Source: Rhea pennata (taxonomy: Eukaryota > Chordata > Aves > Rheiformes > Rheidae). From it: 64,000 bases of DNA. The notes under the pieces were generated by a model. That model made no database searches, was not told the origin of the DNA, and worked only from the letters and a program-made list of their open reading frames with translations. Both the position numbers and the translations under genes were made by a program. This document shows positions 1 to 13,492 of this stretch, piece by piece; the stretch's first letter is position 1, and each line of letters opens with the position of its first letter. The stretch spans positions 126,457,602 through 126,521,601 of the forward strand of contig NC_084665.1 in the NCBI RefSeq assembly GCF_028389875.1, in the 5' to 3' direction.

Positions 1-3000
1 CCTCTACAAACAGTTCTCAGTATCCTGCCGGCATCACATGCCAAGCAAAGCCAGGAGCATTGGAGAGGCATGTCACTGCTTGCTGAACCGTGCACATAAA
101 GAAGCTGATATCATTTGTCTCAGTGAACTAGTTATTAATTCTTGCAGCTGGGAGGGAAGGCATTCTTCTTTCCTTGGTGGTGTCCAATTCTGACAGAAAA
201 TGAAAAGGCAGAAATGTAGGCTCTCCCACACTTACAGAGCACATGGACTTTTGGCCAGATCTGAGTCTCTTCCGAGCCATCTGTGGAGACACTGAGAAAG
301 CACCTGGCGTGTACGCATTTGCTGTGTAAACTTCCAATCTGAACATTGCCAATGCTCAGATCTAGCTAAATTTGGTGGGTGGCTTTTTAGCCTTTTTTAG
401 GAGGAAAAAAAAAAAGCCAAACCTGTTCTGTGTTCATTTATAAATCCCTACGCACTCTTGCATGCATACATCCAGACTGCCAAATAAATAAGTAAATATG
501 GGAAGGCTGCTTTAGTTCTCCTAGGATTTTATCCTCAGCCCACTGCTGAATATCAGAGCATCTCCTGAACAAAATCAGTAGTGAGCTCAGACTTCCAGCA
601 GGCTTCAAGGAGGCTCTAGAGTTGCTCCTCTCCTGACATAAGAGATCAGCTTTGGGATTGTATTATTTCAGTTTCTGTTAAATCCCCTCCCTCTTTTCCT
701 GGTTGTTTGGGGCTTAAGGGAGAGGGAGGGTGGTGAGAAATGTGCCTGTAAATGCTATGTAGGAGGACAGTTGTAGGCCAGATTTTGAAGAGACAGGAGG
801 GTGCCAACATCAGCAAGGCTCCTGGGAGAATTAGGAGTCTCACATGGGTATAAAACCCTGGTCTCTGGCATAGGACTGTTTTTAGCTCCAGCCCCAGCCA
901 AACCAGTGCCTTGAGACAAAGTCTGGGAATACATACAAGAGTATGGATGCACATAAAAAGCAGCGCAGGAGCACATTTGCGACTTTCACCTGTAGAAAGC
1001 CACTGACAGCACTAACCAGGTCTCTGCTCACTACTAGAGTAGTAGTGGAGCGACGGAATGAAATTTAACGTTAGAAACTTGCTCCTGCTATAGTTATTGG
1101 AGATCCAGGGCTCCTTTGCAGGTCTTTCATGCTCTTTAGTATGTCCTACCTTCCAGCAGTTCTCTGGGGGATGGGATTCCTGTAAGATGTGTGCTACAGC
1201 CACTGGCCCTGCACAGATATCTCAGACACTTGAGTGTCTCCGATGGTACTGGCACACACGTAGGTGCCCACACATCAGCAGATGAACAGATTCAAAGGTC
1301 TCCAAGGACTTTCATGGAACCTCAGGTACAGAGTACACAATGGATTGCTTTTATTGCAGTCACCAAAATGCCATGTCTGAATGTAAAATCATTTCATACC
1401 CCAAGCGCAGGATTCATCGCCTAAATGCCCAGTGCCATTTCAGACGAATGTTGTGTGCTGGTAGGCTAGCTTGACGCTTTGGTCTGCCCATAGAGCACAC
1501 AGACCACAAACATCATGTGAACTGAAACTCAGAAGGATCCCTGAAGCCTGCAGCCTAATCCTATTCCTGTCCATCCATCCTTGTCTCTTCACTGTTGCTG
1601 ATATTCAGAGCTCCGCTGCTAATTGTGAGAGTTCAAAAGCTTCATTATAGTCATTCAGAAACCCCCCTGCCTCATTCCTCCGGGGAATTTTGAGTTGCTA
1701 GGACACTCCTGGAGTCATCTGAGCCAACCTAAGCAGACTGCCCTCTGAAAGGAGGACAGTGAAAAGCAGAGATAGTCTGCATCAAAAGTGGATTGGGTAG
1801 GAGGAATCTTCCTGTTTTTGCAAATAATATTTTAAAGGATCGTAGTTTTTACCAGCACTTTTGAAGATGGTAGCAGGATGTGAGCTTTCCAAGGAAGAGA
1901 TAAAATAATGTTTCTCTGCCTGTAGAGATGAAGAAAGGCAGAGAATTGACTAAAAGGATTTCCAAATCCCCAGCAACCTTTGAAAAATGGTCTTTGATCA
2001 GGAAAAAAGCAAAGAAGCTCCATGCAATGGATGAATCTTTATAGGCTTCAGATTTGTGTCCCACATCTCCTAGGTTTCTTTCATCCACTCCCATGAGACC
2101 CTTAGATAATCTCATAATCCTCATGCCTTCTTCCCAAGTTCCCTTAGTCGCTAAAGTGCAAAGGTCCCTTCCCCCATCTCTCACCCATCCTTGGACCACT
2201 GGTTACAGATCTACCACGTCTTGGCCTTGTTTGGAGCTACGCAGGTGCTGAGCAGGAGGGTATAGGCACTGATTGCTGACTTTCTGCTCTGAAGTATACC
2301 AGGCCTGCTGAGATACTGCTGCCCCTGCCCTTCCTTGAGTAACAACAGTAATGCAACCCCTCTTCTCCAGCCAGCAACCAGGTTTGACAAAAATGTGCAA
2401 TCTTTGAGACTTGCACCCCTGCATGACACATACCTATGATTTGTCAACATATTTCAAAATGATTAATCTCACAGAAAAGCAAGTGGCATAAGTCTGCAGG
2501 GTAATGTAAGCCTCTTTATTTAGGAAATCCAACAAAACAGCATTTCAAAGCCTTTTGTTGGCTCTTGGCTGATGTGTGGTTTTTATTTTCTCCAAATGTT
2601 ACTATGTAAACATTAATCAGTCCAAATTATTCAAATCACAACTGCTGAGCATGGAAGTAGCCTAGGCATTAATGAGAAAGCAAAGTGAACAGACTGGTAG
2701 AGCAGAAAGTGTCCTTTGGCTGGAGGTCAGTGGCTCCCACCCAACATACGCAACTCACACCTCTTCCTCTCCCATAACCCCTGGAAATGCCTCTCTTTGG
2801 GAGGGCATTCTGGGCCAGGTCTTTCCAGCTTCCAGGTTTTCTGTCTGGCTTTGTAGAGGGTATTTCCCTTTTCCTGGAGAATTTAAATACCTTGAGGTTT
2901 CACTCCAAACTGAGATGTCCCGCAGACTGGAAGGCTTTTGTTCAACTCTGCCACCAGGTTTTCACCCAGTGCAGGCAGGACTGCCTTGGGTGGCTACTGT

Positions 3001-3427
3001 AAAACCAGAAAGGGTATGAACGTAAGGTTCAGGTCTATCCTTCCAGTTTCCCTGTGCAGACTCATAGTTAGTTTAACCTATTATTTCCCAGGCCTTCTAA
3101 GCCACAAAGCACTACTGCAGAATAAGCATCCTTTGGGGCAGACTGCCCCGCCTGAGACATTTGCCTAGAGAGAAAAATGGTTACTGTCTTTTGCAGTGAT
3201 GGATCTTCATGGTCTCTCTTGTGCTTTAAGACCTGACAGGGATGGCCAACTGTATCTGAATAGGGAGAAAAGGCTGTGGGGCTGCATGTCCTCATGCTCA
3301 GACCAGGCTGGCTAGAAGGTGCCCTGCCTACAGCTCCAACTAATTTGCTGACCTGTGATTGGCTTTGCTGTGGGCAATAGCATCCTGAAAAGGAGAAGAA
3401 ATAATTTATCCAGATGTCTTCCAGAAA
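1..3427. other. Intergenic sequence, no gene seen
   Basis: Open frames here are short, overlap on both strands and match no family I know. There is no CpG cluster, and only short A runs as repeats. On human synteny FAM167A might be expected on this side of TDH, on the plus strand, but its coding sequence is not visible. Confidence 0.6.
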
Positions 3428-3565
3428 TGCTGTGAGATCTCTTCCCTCAGAGGTGTTCAGGACTCAGTTGGACACAGCCCTGAGAAACTTGGTTTAATTA
3501 GACTTTCACTGAGCAAGCTGAATGAGCATGTGAGCTCCAGAGCTTCCAATCTCAATTATTCTGTG
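3428..3565 (+). mobile_element. CR1 LINE 3' fragment, old
   Basis: Plus-oriented CR1 3' region. Recognisable pieces are CTCAGAGGTGTTCAGGACTC, GGACACAGCCCTGAG, ACTTGG and the closing CAATTATTCTGTG, which is the CR1 tail. Divergence is substantial, but the order of blocks is preserved. Confidence 0.65.
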
Positions 3566-3685
3566 CTTTTAAATTGCTGCTGTGATTTGCACTAATAAAC
3601 TAACTACTGCTAGTCATTTGGCCAGGAATAAGTTTAATCTTTGAGGGCTACATGTGGGCAAGTAAACAGATTGCTCTATTGTAGA

Positions 3686-3706
3686 TTTTTTTTTTTTTTT
3701 TTTTTT
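3686..3706 (+). repeat. T21 homopolymer
   Basis: An uninterrupted run of T. No retroposed sequence is recognisable beside it. Confidence 0.9.
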
Positions 3707-6700
3707 AGTTAACATTTTTCCAGATTGTTTTTGAACAGGCTGTCTGAATGGCATTCTCTTTAACTCAAAAGATTGCCACAGTGGTACCAGTACCCGAAAC
3801 AGATGTGAACCACTCATCTAGAAATGTCCTGGCAGACCCTTGCAGGGTCTCCAGTGATGGGGGTGGGGATCTTCTGGGATCTTTGAACAGCCCTTCATGA
3901 TGGGGCTGTTCAGATCGAGCATATTGGAGCAATTTTCAAACAGCAAAGCAGGTGTTATGTGCAAAAAGTGTAAGCCAGCCTCTGAGCCTGGATGTCCCAT
4001 GGAGAGCTACTCATCTGCAGTGAACTCCAGATAGAAATCACCTGTATCCAGTATGTCATCCAACTGCACGATATACTAAAGCAGGAAACCATCAAGTCAG
4101 CCCTTGAAGCTGATGTTTAAACTATCTGGAAAATATCCCAGACATTAAACACTTGGAGTTGCTAGAATAAGGTCAGAATAAGACAAATGATATCTGAGAA
4201 AGGAAGAATTGAAACCATCAATCTTCAAGTGTCAGGAAGAACTATTTTAAAACTTTCAAGAGGAAGAATTTCTAATTTGACCAGAGCACTGAGGAGCATC
4301 AAAAATGACTGGGTTTCCCTCTTTGCTTTGCTGACAGTCCAGTTTTTTGCCTGTCTGGCCTAAAAACACAGAACATTTGGGTGTTCTGCTTTGTGGCCCT
4401 GTTCTTTTCCCAATTGAGGTACAAAAGGACCAATGTGTCCTCCTTGATGCTCCAGAGGCAGCAGCATTTCCAAGGGACAGAGACCAATGCCTGGACCCAG
4501 AAGCTGGAGGAAGGCATCTGTATTGCACAGAAACTGACAGTTAGCTTGTTTTCCACCCAGGCCTAATTCAGTTTGGGAAGTTGCAGTGAGATTTTGTAGG
4601 CATTAGTACTGTGGGCATGAAGCTATTCCCTTTCTACCCAGTGCTCCATGCTGCAGGATATTATTGCTGCTGAAAGTTGACATGGATTCAATGGGAGACC
4701 AGATAGTTTCGTAAAAGTGAAATTCAGTGATGGTAAGTGAGTACACAGAAACCAAGGATGAGTTCAGGAAGACCCTGAGGCACAGATGAGTCTGGGGGAG
4801 TACTTGAAGGAAGGATTATCTAGGTTTGCCTTATTCTTATACTATTCCCTAGGCATCAGTTCCTGGACACTGTTACAGACAAGATGCAAGCAGAAACACT
4901 GAACCCACGATGACCAATCTTATGCTTGTAGATAACATTTTGTATGTGTGACCCACCTGGTTTTGTACGCCCCACTCCAACAGAGACACTTGTGCTCTTT
5001 GGTCTCTGGAATCACATGATTTAGACTCCTGCTCTTTGCATTTTGTCCTGTCTGTTATCATTAACAGGGCTTGGTATTTGGGGGCAGTTTGTTCCAAACA
5101 AGAGACCTGAGGTAGCTTCCACTTGGCTCCAGCTTCCCCCTGAAAGGAGACAAGACTGGCGGGGTTCATGCATGTTACTCTAGAGGTTCCCAGATCAGTT
5201 CTTTGTAGCCCAAGGGATGAAAACCATGAGAGAAACCAGCCCCAACCACATATCCAGGCACTTGATCTACAGATGTCTATATTCTGGTCTGCACAGATAT
5301 TTGTAGCAGAGCTAGGATAGGGTTGGGATCATATTTATACCCCTGGAATGTCCTTGACTAATGGCGAGATGTCTGTGACTAGGAAGGGTATTATCTGTGT
5401 TGAGGTAAGTACAGGGTGCATCTCCTCCAGTCAGACCTCGCAGCAAAGTCAGTGATGTGGGTCAGGGCCGCAGCTTAGTCAGTGCATGTGTGTGCGGGAG
5501 AAGGGTGCACAACAATCTCACTGCCTCACAAACCCACTATGGCATGAGAGCTCCTCTGCCACGTCTCCCTCAGGTCCCAGGCAATGGCCATGAAACTTGG
5601 AGCCTCCAGTTGCACACTGCTTCCAGATGCAAGGACCCCATAGTACTTGCATCTCACATTTTGCACTGACTTTCAGGAATCTTTCAGGTAGGAAGCATGA
5701 AAGAGTGCAGGGGGTTAGGTGGAATTTAAACCATCTGTGCACAGGCCCTGCATCGTATTTACCACCTGTTGTGTTTCTAAACACCAAGATGCTGTGGATT
5801 GGAGCAATGGCAGATTTATTACTTGCCCAGCTCACTTCATCTAGAGACAACTTTGGAGTGACAGAATTAGCATCACTGATCCATTATGCAGGCAAGATGG
5901 AGGAGGAGAAAAAAATGACCTGTGGAGTTTGCACCACGAGCAGCTTCAGCATTTCACAAGTAGATGGGGAATAGTGGGGTGGGCTGAGCTCAGTGCTGAG
6001 CCCTGGCACTGCATATGCAACCTGCTCTGGGCAGGGGGAGCCTCAGGGCCCACCACCAGCCTTGGCTTTTGGCTCATCCTTGCCTGCAGTCAGATATTTT
6101 TAATGACGTTTATCAGCTGCAGAAATTTGGCTCTGGGGATAGCAGTTTTGCACAGGACTCGTTTTATCTGCTTTCACCAGTGAAATCATTTACATGACCT
6201 GGTCCATTGCTAAAGACTGGTGGCACACTTTACCAGAAATCCCCGAAGAAGGTGTTCCTTCACTGTGGGATGTGCAGAACAGCCTTTCACATTGCCAGCT
6301 TCTACCATGAACCAACCACTGCTGTTAACAAGATGAATTAGACATCAGCACCTTCTACTCCTCTCAGAAAGGGGGCAACCCCCAGTTTAGCCATCCCCTG
6401 CTTTGCTGGGCATCTTTTCAGGTTTTTATGGCACAACACTGAAGCCTGGAGAGTGAACCTTTGCTGGTGAGGCTCACAGCAACTTAAAGGCAACATCCCA
6501 GCAGCTGTTCTGAGCCCTGGGTAAGGGTTGAAGGGTTTGGGGAGAGCTGGGGACCTCACAACACCCTTCACTGAAAGCCAAGGGACTCCTAAACTAGCCG
6601 TGATAGTTCAAGGATGTGTTCGAAAGCCCCCTCTCAGGACCTGCATGACAGCACTAACGTCAGAAAAGATTCCCTTTCCAATGAGACTGATTTCAACAAC

Positions 6701-8084
6701 CCCCAGATCCTATTCTGAAAGCAGAGGCTGGCATGAAGCAGAGACCTACTTCATAGAGGACATGCCTTGCCTGTTTCAGTGCCAGGCCTGCAAAAGTTAT
6801 CCCCAAAAAACCTTAAACCTTGACCAAATTAAAAGAGAAAGAAAACAAACAGAAAGAACTGCTGTCCTCCATCCCAAGGAGATGTGTCCTAGGTCACACT
6901 GCTAGGCTTGGCCAGCATGCAGACCTCTGCAGAAAGACCACCTCTCTCAGAGCCCGTACAACCAAACATTTGGGAAGAAGTTATTGTTTCTGTCTCTCCC
7001 CATTCTCTGTTGCTACCATTAACCCCCTTCTTTCCAGATTTGGGGTATAAAATCCCTACTTTTATAGGCTTTCCAGTAAATCCAGGTCATTCTGATAATG
7101 TCCATCTGGGCTGAAGCTCTGCGTTTGGCTGGAGTGAGAAGGTCACTGTTAGTGGGTGATACCTGGGTGGTCTGGGACTGGTGAGTCCTCTTCTCAGCCC
7201 CTGGGGGCTCAGGCTTCTTGAGACATCCGAGATCCCATTGCAGCCCAAGGCAGAAGTCCTGTAAAGGACAACACTGAGACTGTCTTTTAACAGTGGCTTC
7301 TTGACCAGTAAATAAACCAGGCCAGGGACCAAGCTGGCCCTGAAGTCTGTGTCTGTGTAGCTGCATCCTCCAGATGAATATAGAGCCTGGTCTCTGGACA
7401 GTGGTAACCCCTGATCCATGCCTGGAGTAGCTCAGGGCTGTGCTCATTGACCTGGGCCAAAATTGTGCCAAGGATAATGACCTAGTGGAGATGGCCATGG
7501 TCTGGTGAGTGGGTGCTCATAGGCCCTGTTTTGTTTGCCAGCATAAATGCAGCCAACAAAATCCCACTTTGCTCCCTCCATCCAGTTATGTTAAGCCTTT
7601 TGAGAGACTTGTACGGGACTTCACCTCATATTAACCCCATGTTCCTCCAAGAAAATGTGGCAGGGACTCAGAGTTCCTCAGAAGCCAGGACATAATCTAT
7701 TATTGTGCAATTATGTGGGTAATTACAGCAGAGAAGCTAAAAGAAACCTGAAGAGAAGGGCCCACTCCAGCCACAAGCTAATACATTATATCACTGTCCC
7801 TGTTTTCTGGATTTGAGATGTAAAGGAAAGTTTGATAAATCCAGGAAGTGTAATTTGCTTGCAGTTCTGAGTGGGAGACTGGGAATAATAATAGTGTACC
7901 ATATATCATCTTTTAAATGTCCTGTTTATTTATAATATTCTCCCATGACCCATGCCCTGAACTTAAACCTCCCCTCCTTACTTTCTTATCTGCTCATCTC
8001 TGGGTTTTCACATGGCTGGGAGAAAGGGAAGGACAGCCTGTTGGTTAGCGAGCTCCGCCTGGCCCTTAGGAAATGCAGATTAAT

Positions 8085-8240
8085 AGAGCTAAAAAGGATC
8101 ATGAGAGGTCATTCAGCCCCTTTCCCCACCCCACAGGAGGAGAAACTTCACCTATATGGCTACTGGCAGCACCTACCTGATGAACTCCTGAAGGGATGGA
8201 GATACCAGCCTCCTCTACCAGTTCCTCTCTACCTTCCACC
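8085..8240 (-). mobile_element. Probable ancient CR1 fragment
   Basis: The plus strand shows degraded versions of CR1 blocks in the right order: AAAAGGATCATGAGAGGTCA followed by CAGCCC, then AAGGGATGGAGATACCAGCC followed by CCTCTACCAG. This fits a minus-oriented, very old copy. A repeat-library search would decide. Confidence 0.4.
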
Positions 8241-8805
8241 TCTCCAGGCAGCACACTGAGCTTGGAGCTGCCTGCCTTGGGCACAACAGACACCTCCTTC
8301 CCTTTCCTTCTGTCCAAAGACTTCTGGCAAATCTGCCCTGGGTTTTCTCTCCTGTGTACCGAACAATCCCATTTGTCCTTGCTCAACCCCATTGCTCTTC
8401 TTCTGGTGAACCCACTCTAGTCCCTTTGGTTGGACTTTTCAGCCCAGGACAATACCCACAAAACAGAGAGGCCCATAGCAAGGGTCTTCATTTCCACCCA
8501 CACCCCAGTGGTGTCTTCTGGATATTCCCGTCTCCTCCTTTCCCCCAGAAACCTATTTTCCAATCCCCTACCCTCCCACACATGTGTAGAGGGTTTTTTT
8601 GAGTCAGTGGGACATGTCTTGGGCCAAGCCTGTGCTCATAACAGAATGAGTGACCAGGTTGAGAGCAGGGCCTTCCCATTACTTCGTGGGCCCTGATAGA
8701 TGGTGTCATCTCTCAGACACCAGTTAATAGGAGCAATGACACCGTAGCAGTGAATGGGGCTTTTTGTTCATGCAGGTCTTACTGGAGATTTCAAAGAGAG
8801 TAATG

Positions 8806-8943
8806 TTAGCCCATTCTGCAGCAGGAGAAACTGAGACACTGACCTGTAACGTGATTTACCCACATTCACTCTCCCTCTGAGCTTTCATGCACTTCATGAG
8901 CACAGCTCTGAATCTGCCTGTAGTCTTTCTTATGCTGCCTCCA
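8806..8943 (-). mobile_element. Probable MIR-family SINE fossil
   Basis: GTTAGCCCATTCTGCAGCAG, GAGAAACTGAGACACTGACC and later AGCACAGCTCTGAATCTGCC follow the order of the reverse complement of the MIR core (CCCATTTTACAGATGAGGAA, GCTCTGAATC-type blocks). MIR is a tRNA-derived SINE shared across amniotes and always strongly diverged in birds. Confidence 0.45.
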
Positions 8944-9616
8944 AAACTGCCTTTTCCCCACAGTTGAAATTAAGTCAACTCTTTAATTTTTCTAGGATTC
9001 TCAAAAAGGGATAATTTTCTATGGAATGTGCTTAAATACATGTTTAATGTATATCTTTAAGCAAGCACTTATAGCAAGACAATCTGGTGTGGTATGGGCC
9101 ACACTGGTCTCTGAACCTCTTCAGTGCCAAACATCGAGAGGTTTGCAGAGATCTCTCAGTGACAAGTGGGGGATCTCTGTGCAGACAGGATTGGGGCAGG
9201 GTGGGTCCTCCACAGAGGTGGAAGACAGGCAAACTCCCCCTCTCCTGCCTTCTGCAAAAGAAAACCACGGGTTGAGCCCTGCCATAAAGTAAGAAAATAC
9301 TCTAAAAATAGCAATAGTTTCCTGTTGGAGTGTATTTGTGGCTGTTTGAATGGTCTTATCCAAATCTGCATGCTGAAGTTCTCATGAAGGACTTTCTGCT
9401 GCTCAGTACCATGCATGGAGCTTTTTGCAGGAAGGGTTCACAAGAAAGATTTGAGCTGTGCTCGGCTGGGTCTGTGGTGACCACAGATTCAGAGATCTGG
9501 AAGGAGAACTCAGGTTCCTCAGATTCAATCACACAGCTCATCTTGTGACCCCCCAGTGCCTCACCTTCCTTCCAACTGATATCATGCAGTGGGATTTCCA
9601 CCATCTGAAAAAGGGA

Positions 9617-9690
9617 GATCTCAGGCTGAAAAGGACCTTTGGCCTCATGCAGCCCCCAGTCCAGCTACGGCAGGGATACCTCCCAATAAA
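9617..9690 (-). mobile_element. Possible ancient CR1 fragment
   Basis: CAGGCTGAAAAGGACCTTTG and the following CAGCCCCCAGTCC resemble the 3'-terminal CR1 block seen at 12900 and 53320, with many changes. The similarity is weak and short. Confidence 0.3.
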
Positions 9691-12424
9691 CCTTTGCTTG
9701 AGCCATCCGTACAAAATAGCTTATTTAACAGCGTCCCTATTTCCGGTTTGCATCCCACTGCAGGAGTCCTCTTGCCCTTCATGTAGAGAGACCCACGTCT
9801 CCAGTTCACCTGGCTGATGGCATCCGGCACCAGTTCAGGGGCACTTGTACAAGCAGCTCCCTCGGTGTCTCAAAAGGGACAGCAAAGCAGCCTGGAGTGG
9901 TGAGGCTGTGGTGCTTCCTACTTAGTCTTTCCTGTGGAAAGGGCTTGTAGACCTTGTTCATTTTAAACAAAAATGTGTCCAGCATAACTGCAGAGCCCCT
10001 GAAGTAGGGCTGGGGAAGCCAAGACAATCTGCAGGTATTGATCACACTTCTCCTCTGCCATAGCCACTTGCTGCAACTCAAGAAGTCTTTCAAGTGTCTT
10101 TCAGAAAGCAATATATAGAGTTAAACTTGAACACTACTGCCTCTAACCTCAAAACCATACAATATTCGTGTTCCAGTGTTGACTGGAACTTACAGCTTCG
10201 AGAAACGAGCGTTTAATGCACGCAAACCTTCTGGAAACCATTTAAAAGTTAGAAGTCATTTTTAAACTCTTTATGAATAGTCCTTAGACAGAGTCCACTC
10301 AGACACTGAACTGCTCTTCCCTAGTGGTAGAGCCCCTTTGCCACCTATAATTAAATCTGTGCATCTAACCTAGCATTTTCTATATCCCTGTATGTATAAA
10401 CACTGCCCATTGCTCACTTTAGATTAAATCTGGGCTTTAGATTAAAAAGATTTTCTCTGAAACGCTGGTGCTTAGTGGTTTTCTCCCTCTGACCTATAGA
10501 CCCACCAGGACCACTGCAAAGAAGGCTCCAAAGGGTAATGCAGGATCTCCTGCCTTCTCCTGGGTCCCCATATATGGGCCTTCACCTCATATAAGCTGGG
10601 CTGAAGACACTTTGGACAGCCCTGGCTCTCCCCAGAACTCTTTTCCTGCCAGCCTGTAATGACCACAGCTGCACTTCTCTCAAACAACCACCAGCGTTCA
10701 AAGCCCTTCTCGACCCTCCCCATGGCTCCAGCTCATGGAAGCCTTTGAGCTTGGGCAATGCCACGGAGGTCAATTGTCAAACTTGCTGCTGGCAGATGTT
10801 CCCCTTCCATAAGGTCTCTGGATATCCTTTGCTCCCCTCCTCCCTTCCCAATCAGCTCAAGTCAGAAAAAAGCCACAGAAAGAAAGAAAGGAAGCGTGTT
10901 CCCAGCTCCAGCCCACAGGGAAAAGCTCTAGAGAGCTAATTATAGACTAATGCATTAGGGCCATCAATTATTTAGAAAGCTCTGAAACTGAGCTGGAAAC
11001 TAGATGCAAGACAGTGCTTGCCTGGCTGTGAAAGCACCCAACACTGCTCAGCCTTGGGGCCTGGGATGGTAGAGCATTGAGCAAACATACAGGATGCTAT
11101 GTTGTCTTTAAAAGCAGTGCCTGTCCCTACAGCTCTCCTCCTCTCCTTAACTCTCTCCACTGCCCTGAATGAAGAGATGGACCTTAGTGAAAAAGGAAGA
11201 TTTTATCAGGATAACTATTCTGAGTTAAGGTCAAAGTTGGGGTGGATTAGAGGCTAGGAACCTGGGAAAGGTGATGTGAGTGGGGTTGTGAGAGGACAGG
11301 GAAGAACAGGACTCACTGGAGGACTCACTGGCCCCCACTGTATGCCAGAAGATGGGCCCTAGCACACAGTTTCTGGGCTTATATTTGACAGCTTTGCCAA
11401 TACTCAGAAGTGCTCTGCATATTATTCATCTGCTGTGCACCTCTATCCTTCCTCCTGCCTTGTTTTGAATATCCAAGGCAAGAGGGCTGTTCTCATGTTC
11501 TTATGTTTTCCTTGCTGTTACGTGAGTTCAGATGAACTCTGCATTTTAAGACCAGAGAGCTCTGCCTTTTCCTCTCCCCTTTGAAGAACAAAAGTCGTGC
11601 TCACCTCCCTCCTGCCCACCTATACCCAGCAGGCTGCCAAGGGCTCCGGGGCTCATTTCAACTGACTTTCAAGGTGAGCGAATCCTCGTATCTCCCAGGT
11701 GACCAGCCAAGCAGCTGCTAACCACTGGAAGGCAGCAGTGACCTCCTCTGGTGCTTACTCATCTGCTAGCCCTGTAAATTACCTTACATGCATAAACATA
11801 CATCCTTCAAGGAGCAGAAAACAAATTCAGGCTCCCCATCCTTTTTCCTGCTTAACCAGCAAATGAAGATGATAGGATCCAGCTTTTCTGCAGATTTCTA
11901 TGCACCAGACTCCTGCTTGCCATCACTTCTCACTTGCTGGCAATGCACAAATCACATTTATCACCATTTCCCACACTCAGAGCTCTGCTTTTCTCTATTT
12001 TGGGTAAGGTTTTGAGCTTGATGGAGCACAATCCTAGGTATAAGGCTGGAGTTAGGTTATCCATACAACAGCATGCATTTTCTAGCCCTTAGAAATGCTC
12101 CACTCCTACTGCTAGTGTTTACGAGGTGTTGGGATGAGACTGTCACATCTTCTGAAGCATCCTTTAAATTCAGAGGAAGTAGGAAGAAGCAAAACTGGAA
12201 GGTAAAAGCCCTAAACTGAGGCTAACACAAGAGCACTTGGGGAAGCCCTCCTTAAACTTGGGCTTCAGTCCATCCTCAGGTGCATCCCTCATCAGCTGAG
12301 CTTCTTGAACAACATATGCCCACTCCTGACTCAGCTTCAGCAAAACAGAGAGATGGCATTTTTTTTAAGGTGGACAAAAGAGCAGTTTTGATGTTAGCGT
12401 ACAATTCAAAGGTCTTCCTGTCTG

Positions 12425-12625
12425 TTTCTTGCACTCACGCAAGTACACCTGTACATGCCCTCCAGCACACCCAGGTAGGTGCATGCCTGTGTGTTGCCAT
12501 GCAGCACGAGTACCAACGCACACACGGCCTCGCCCCATGGACACACCACACACACATGCACACCATGCATGCACGTGCAACCACAGGCACCAGGACATCC
12601 AAACACAGGTGCACGCATACGCATT
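12425..12625. repeat. Degenerate CA/CACG-rich segment
   Basis: Alternating pyrimidine-purine text rich in CACACA, TGCATGC, CACGTG and CGCA units, with no fixed period. It looks like a decayed CA microsatellite that kept several CpG units. Its alternation could favour Z-DNA. Confidence 0.6.
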
Positions 12626-12881
12626 ACCCAAATGGTTGTCCACGTAGTCCCCTCCAGAGCTCTCAGGCAGTCCTGTGCCAGGACCATCTCCCATCCAACA
12701 TGATAAAAACCCAGGAAATAAAGTCTAACCCAGGAAGTATTTAGGGACACAAGAGCCATTTTGGCTGAATTTAGACACAGCAGGACAGGGAGCAAAGAAA
12801 AATTCCACCTAAATCATACAGTTCTTGCAGAGCTCAATAAAATTTAGAGCAAAATTCTCATAGGGCTTAAAACTGTTGTTC

Positions 12882-13492
12882 CACAGAATCACAGAATGGT
12901 TGAGGCTGGAAGGGACCTCTGGAGATCATCTAGTCCAACCCCCCTGCTCAAGCAGGGTCACCTAGAACATATTAGACAGGATCACGTCCAAGCAGGCTTT
13001 GAATATCTCCAGAGAAGGAGACTCCACAACCTCTCTGGGCAACGTGGTCCAGTGCTCCATCGCTCTGACAGGAAATAAGTTTTTTCTCATATTCAGGCAG
13101 AATTTACTGTGTTTCAGTTTGTGACTGTCGCCTCTTGTCCTGTCTCTTGGCACCACTGAAAAGAGTTTGTCCCCGTCCCCTTGACACCCTCCCTTCAGGT
13201 ACTTGTACACATTGATCAGATCCCCCCTCAGTCTGCTCTTCTCCAGACTAAAGAGGCCCAGCTCTCGCAGCTGTTCCTCAGAGAGCAGATGCTCCATCTT
13301 TGTAGCCCTGCACTGGACTCTCTCCAGTAGCTCCATGTCCCTCTGGTACTGGGGAGCCCAGAACTGGATGCAGTACTCAAGACGTGGCCTCCCCAGGGCT
13401 GAGTAGAGGGGGACAATCACCTCCCTCCACCTGCTGACGACACCCTAAAATACCATTGGCCTGCTTGGCCACAAGGGCACATTGCTGGCTCA
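12882..13492 (-). mobile_element. CR1 LINE, 5'-truncated, 3' end intact
   Basis: On the minus strand this is the 3' end of a CR1 non-LTR retrotransposon. It ends in the family's tail motif (ATTCTGTG-type; here CCATTCTGTGATTCTGTGG). An open frame of about 150 codons down to 12962 encodes the C-terminus of the ORF2 reverse transcriptase ([61 protein letters not shown]). The frame is uninterrupted, so the copy is relatively young. Near 13440 a short internal deletion relative to typical copies is apparent. CR1 dominates bird and other reptile genomes. Confidence 0.95.

Larger units (their letters stand above)
3566..12881. other. Intergenic sequence with old repeat fragments, no gene seen
   Basis: Apart from the CR1 and MIR relics listed separately, this stretch holds a T21 run (3686-3706) and a CA/CG-rich segment near 12.5 kb. 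The longest open frame (159 codons, 7019-7498, minus) has no recognisable domain and no splice context and is judged chance. Confidence 0.6.

Noticed and set aside
7019-7498. 159-codon minus-strand open frame
   Set aside because: The composition is that of translated non-coding GC-moderate DNA and other frames are open over the same span. No domain, no splice-site pattern and no CpG island.
12280-12795. Long open frames on both strands across the CA-rich segment
   Set aside because: Alternating CA/TG sequence contains few stop codons, so His/Thr- or Cys/Val-rich frames arise without coding meaning.
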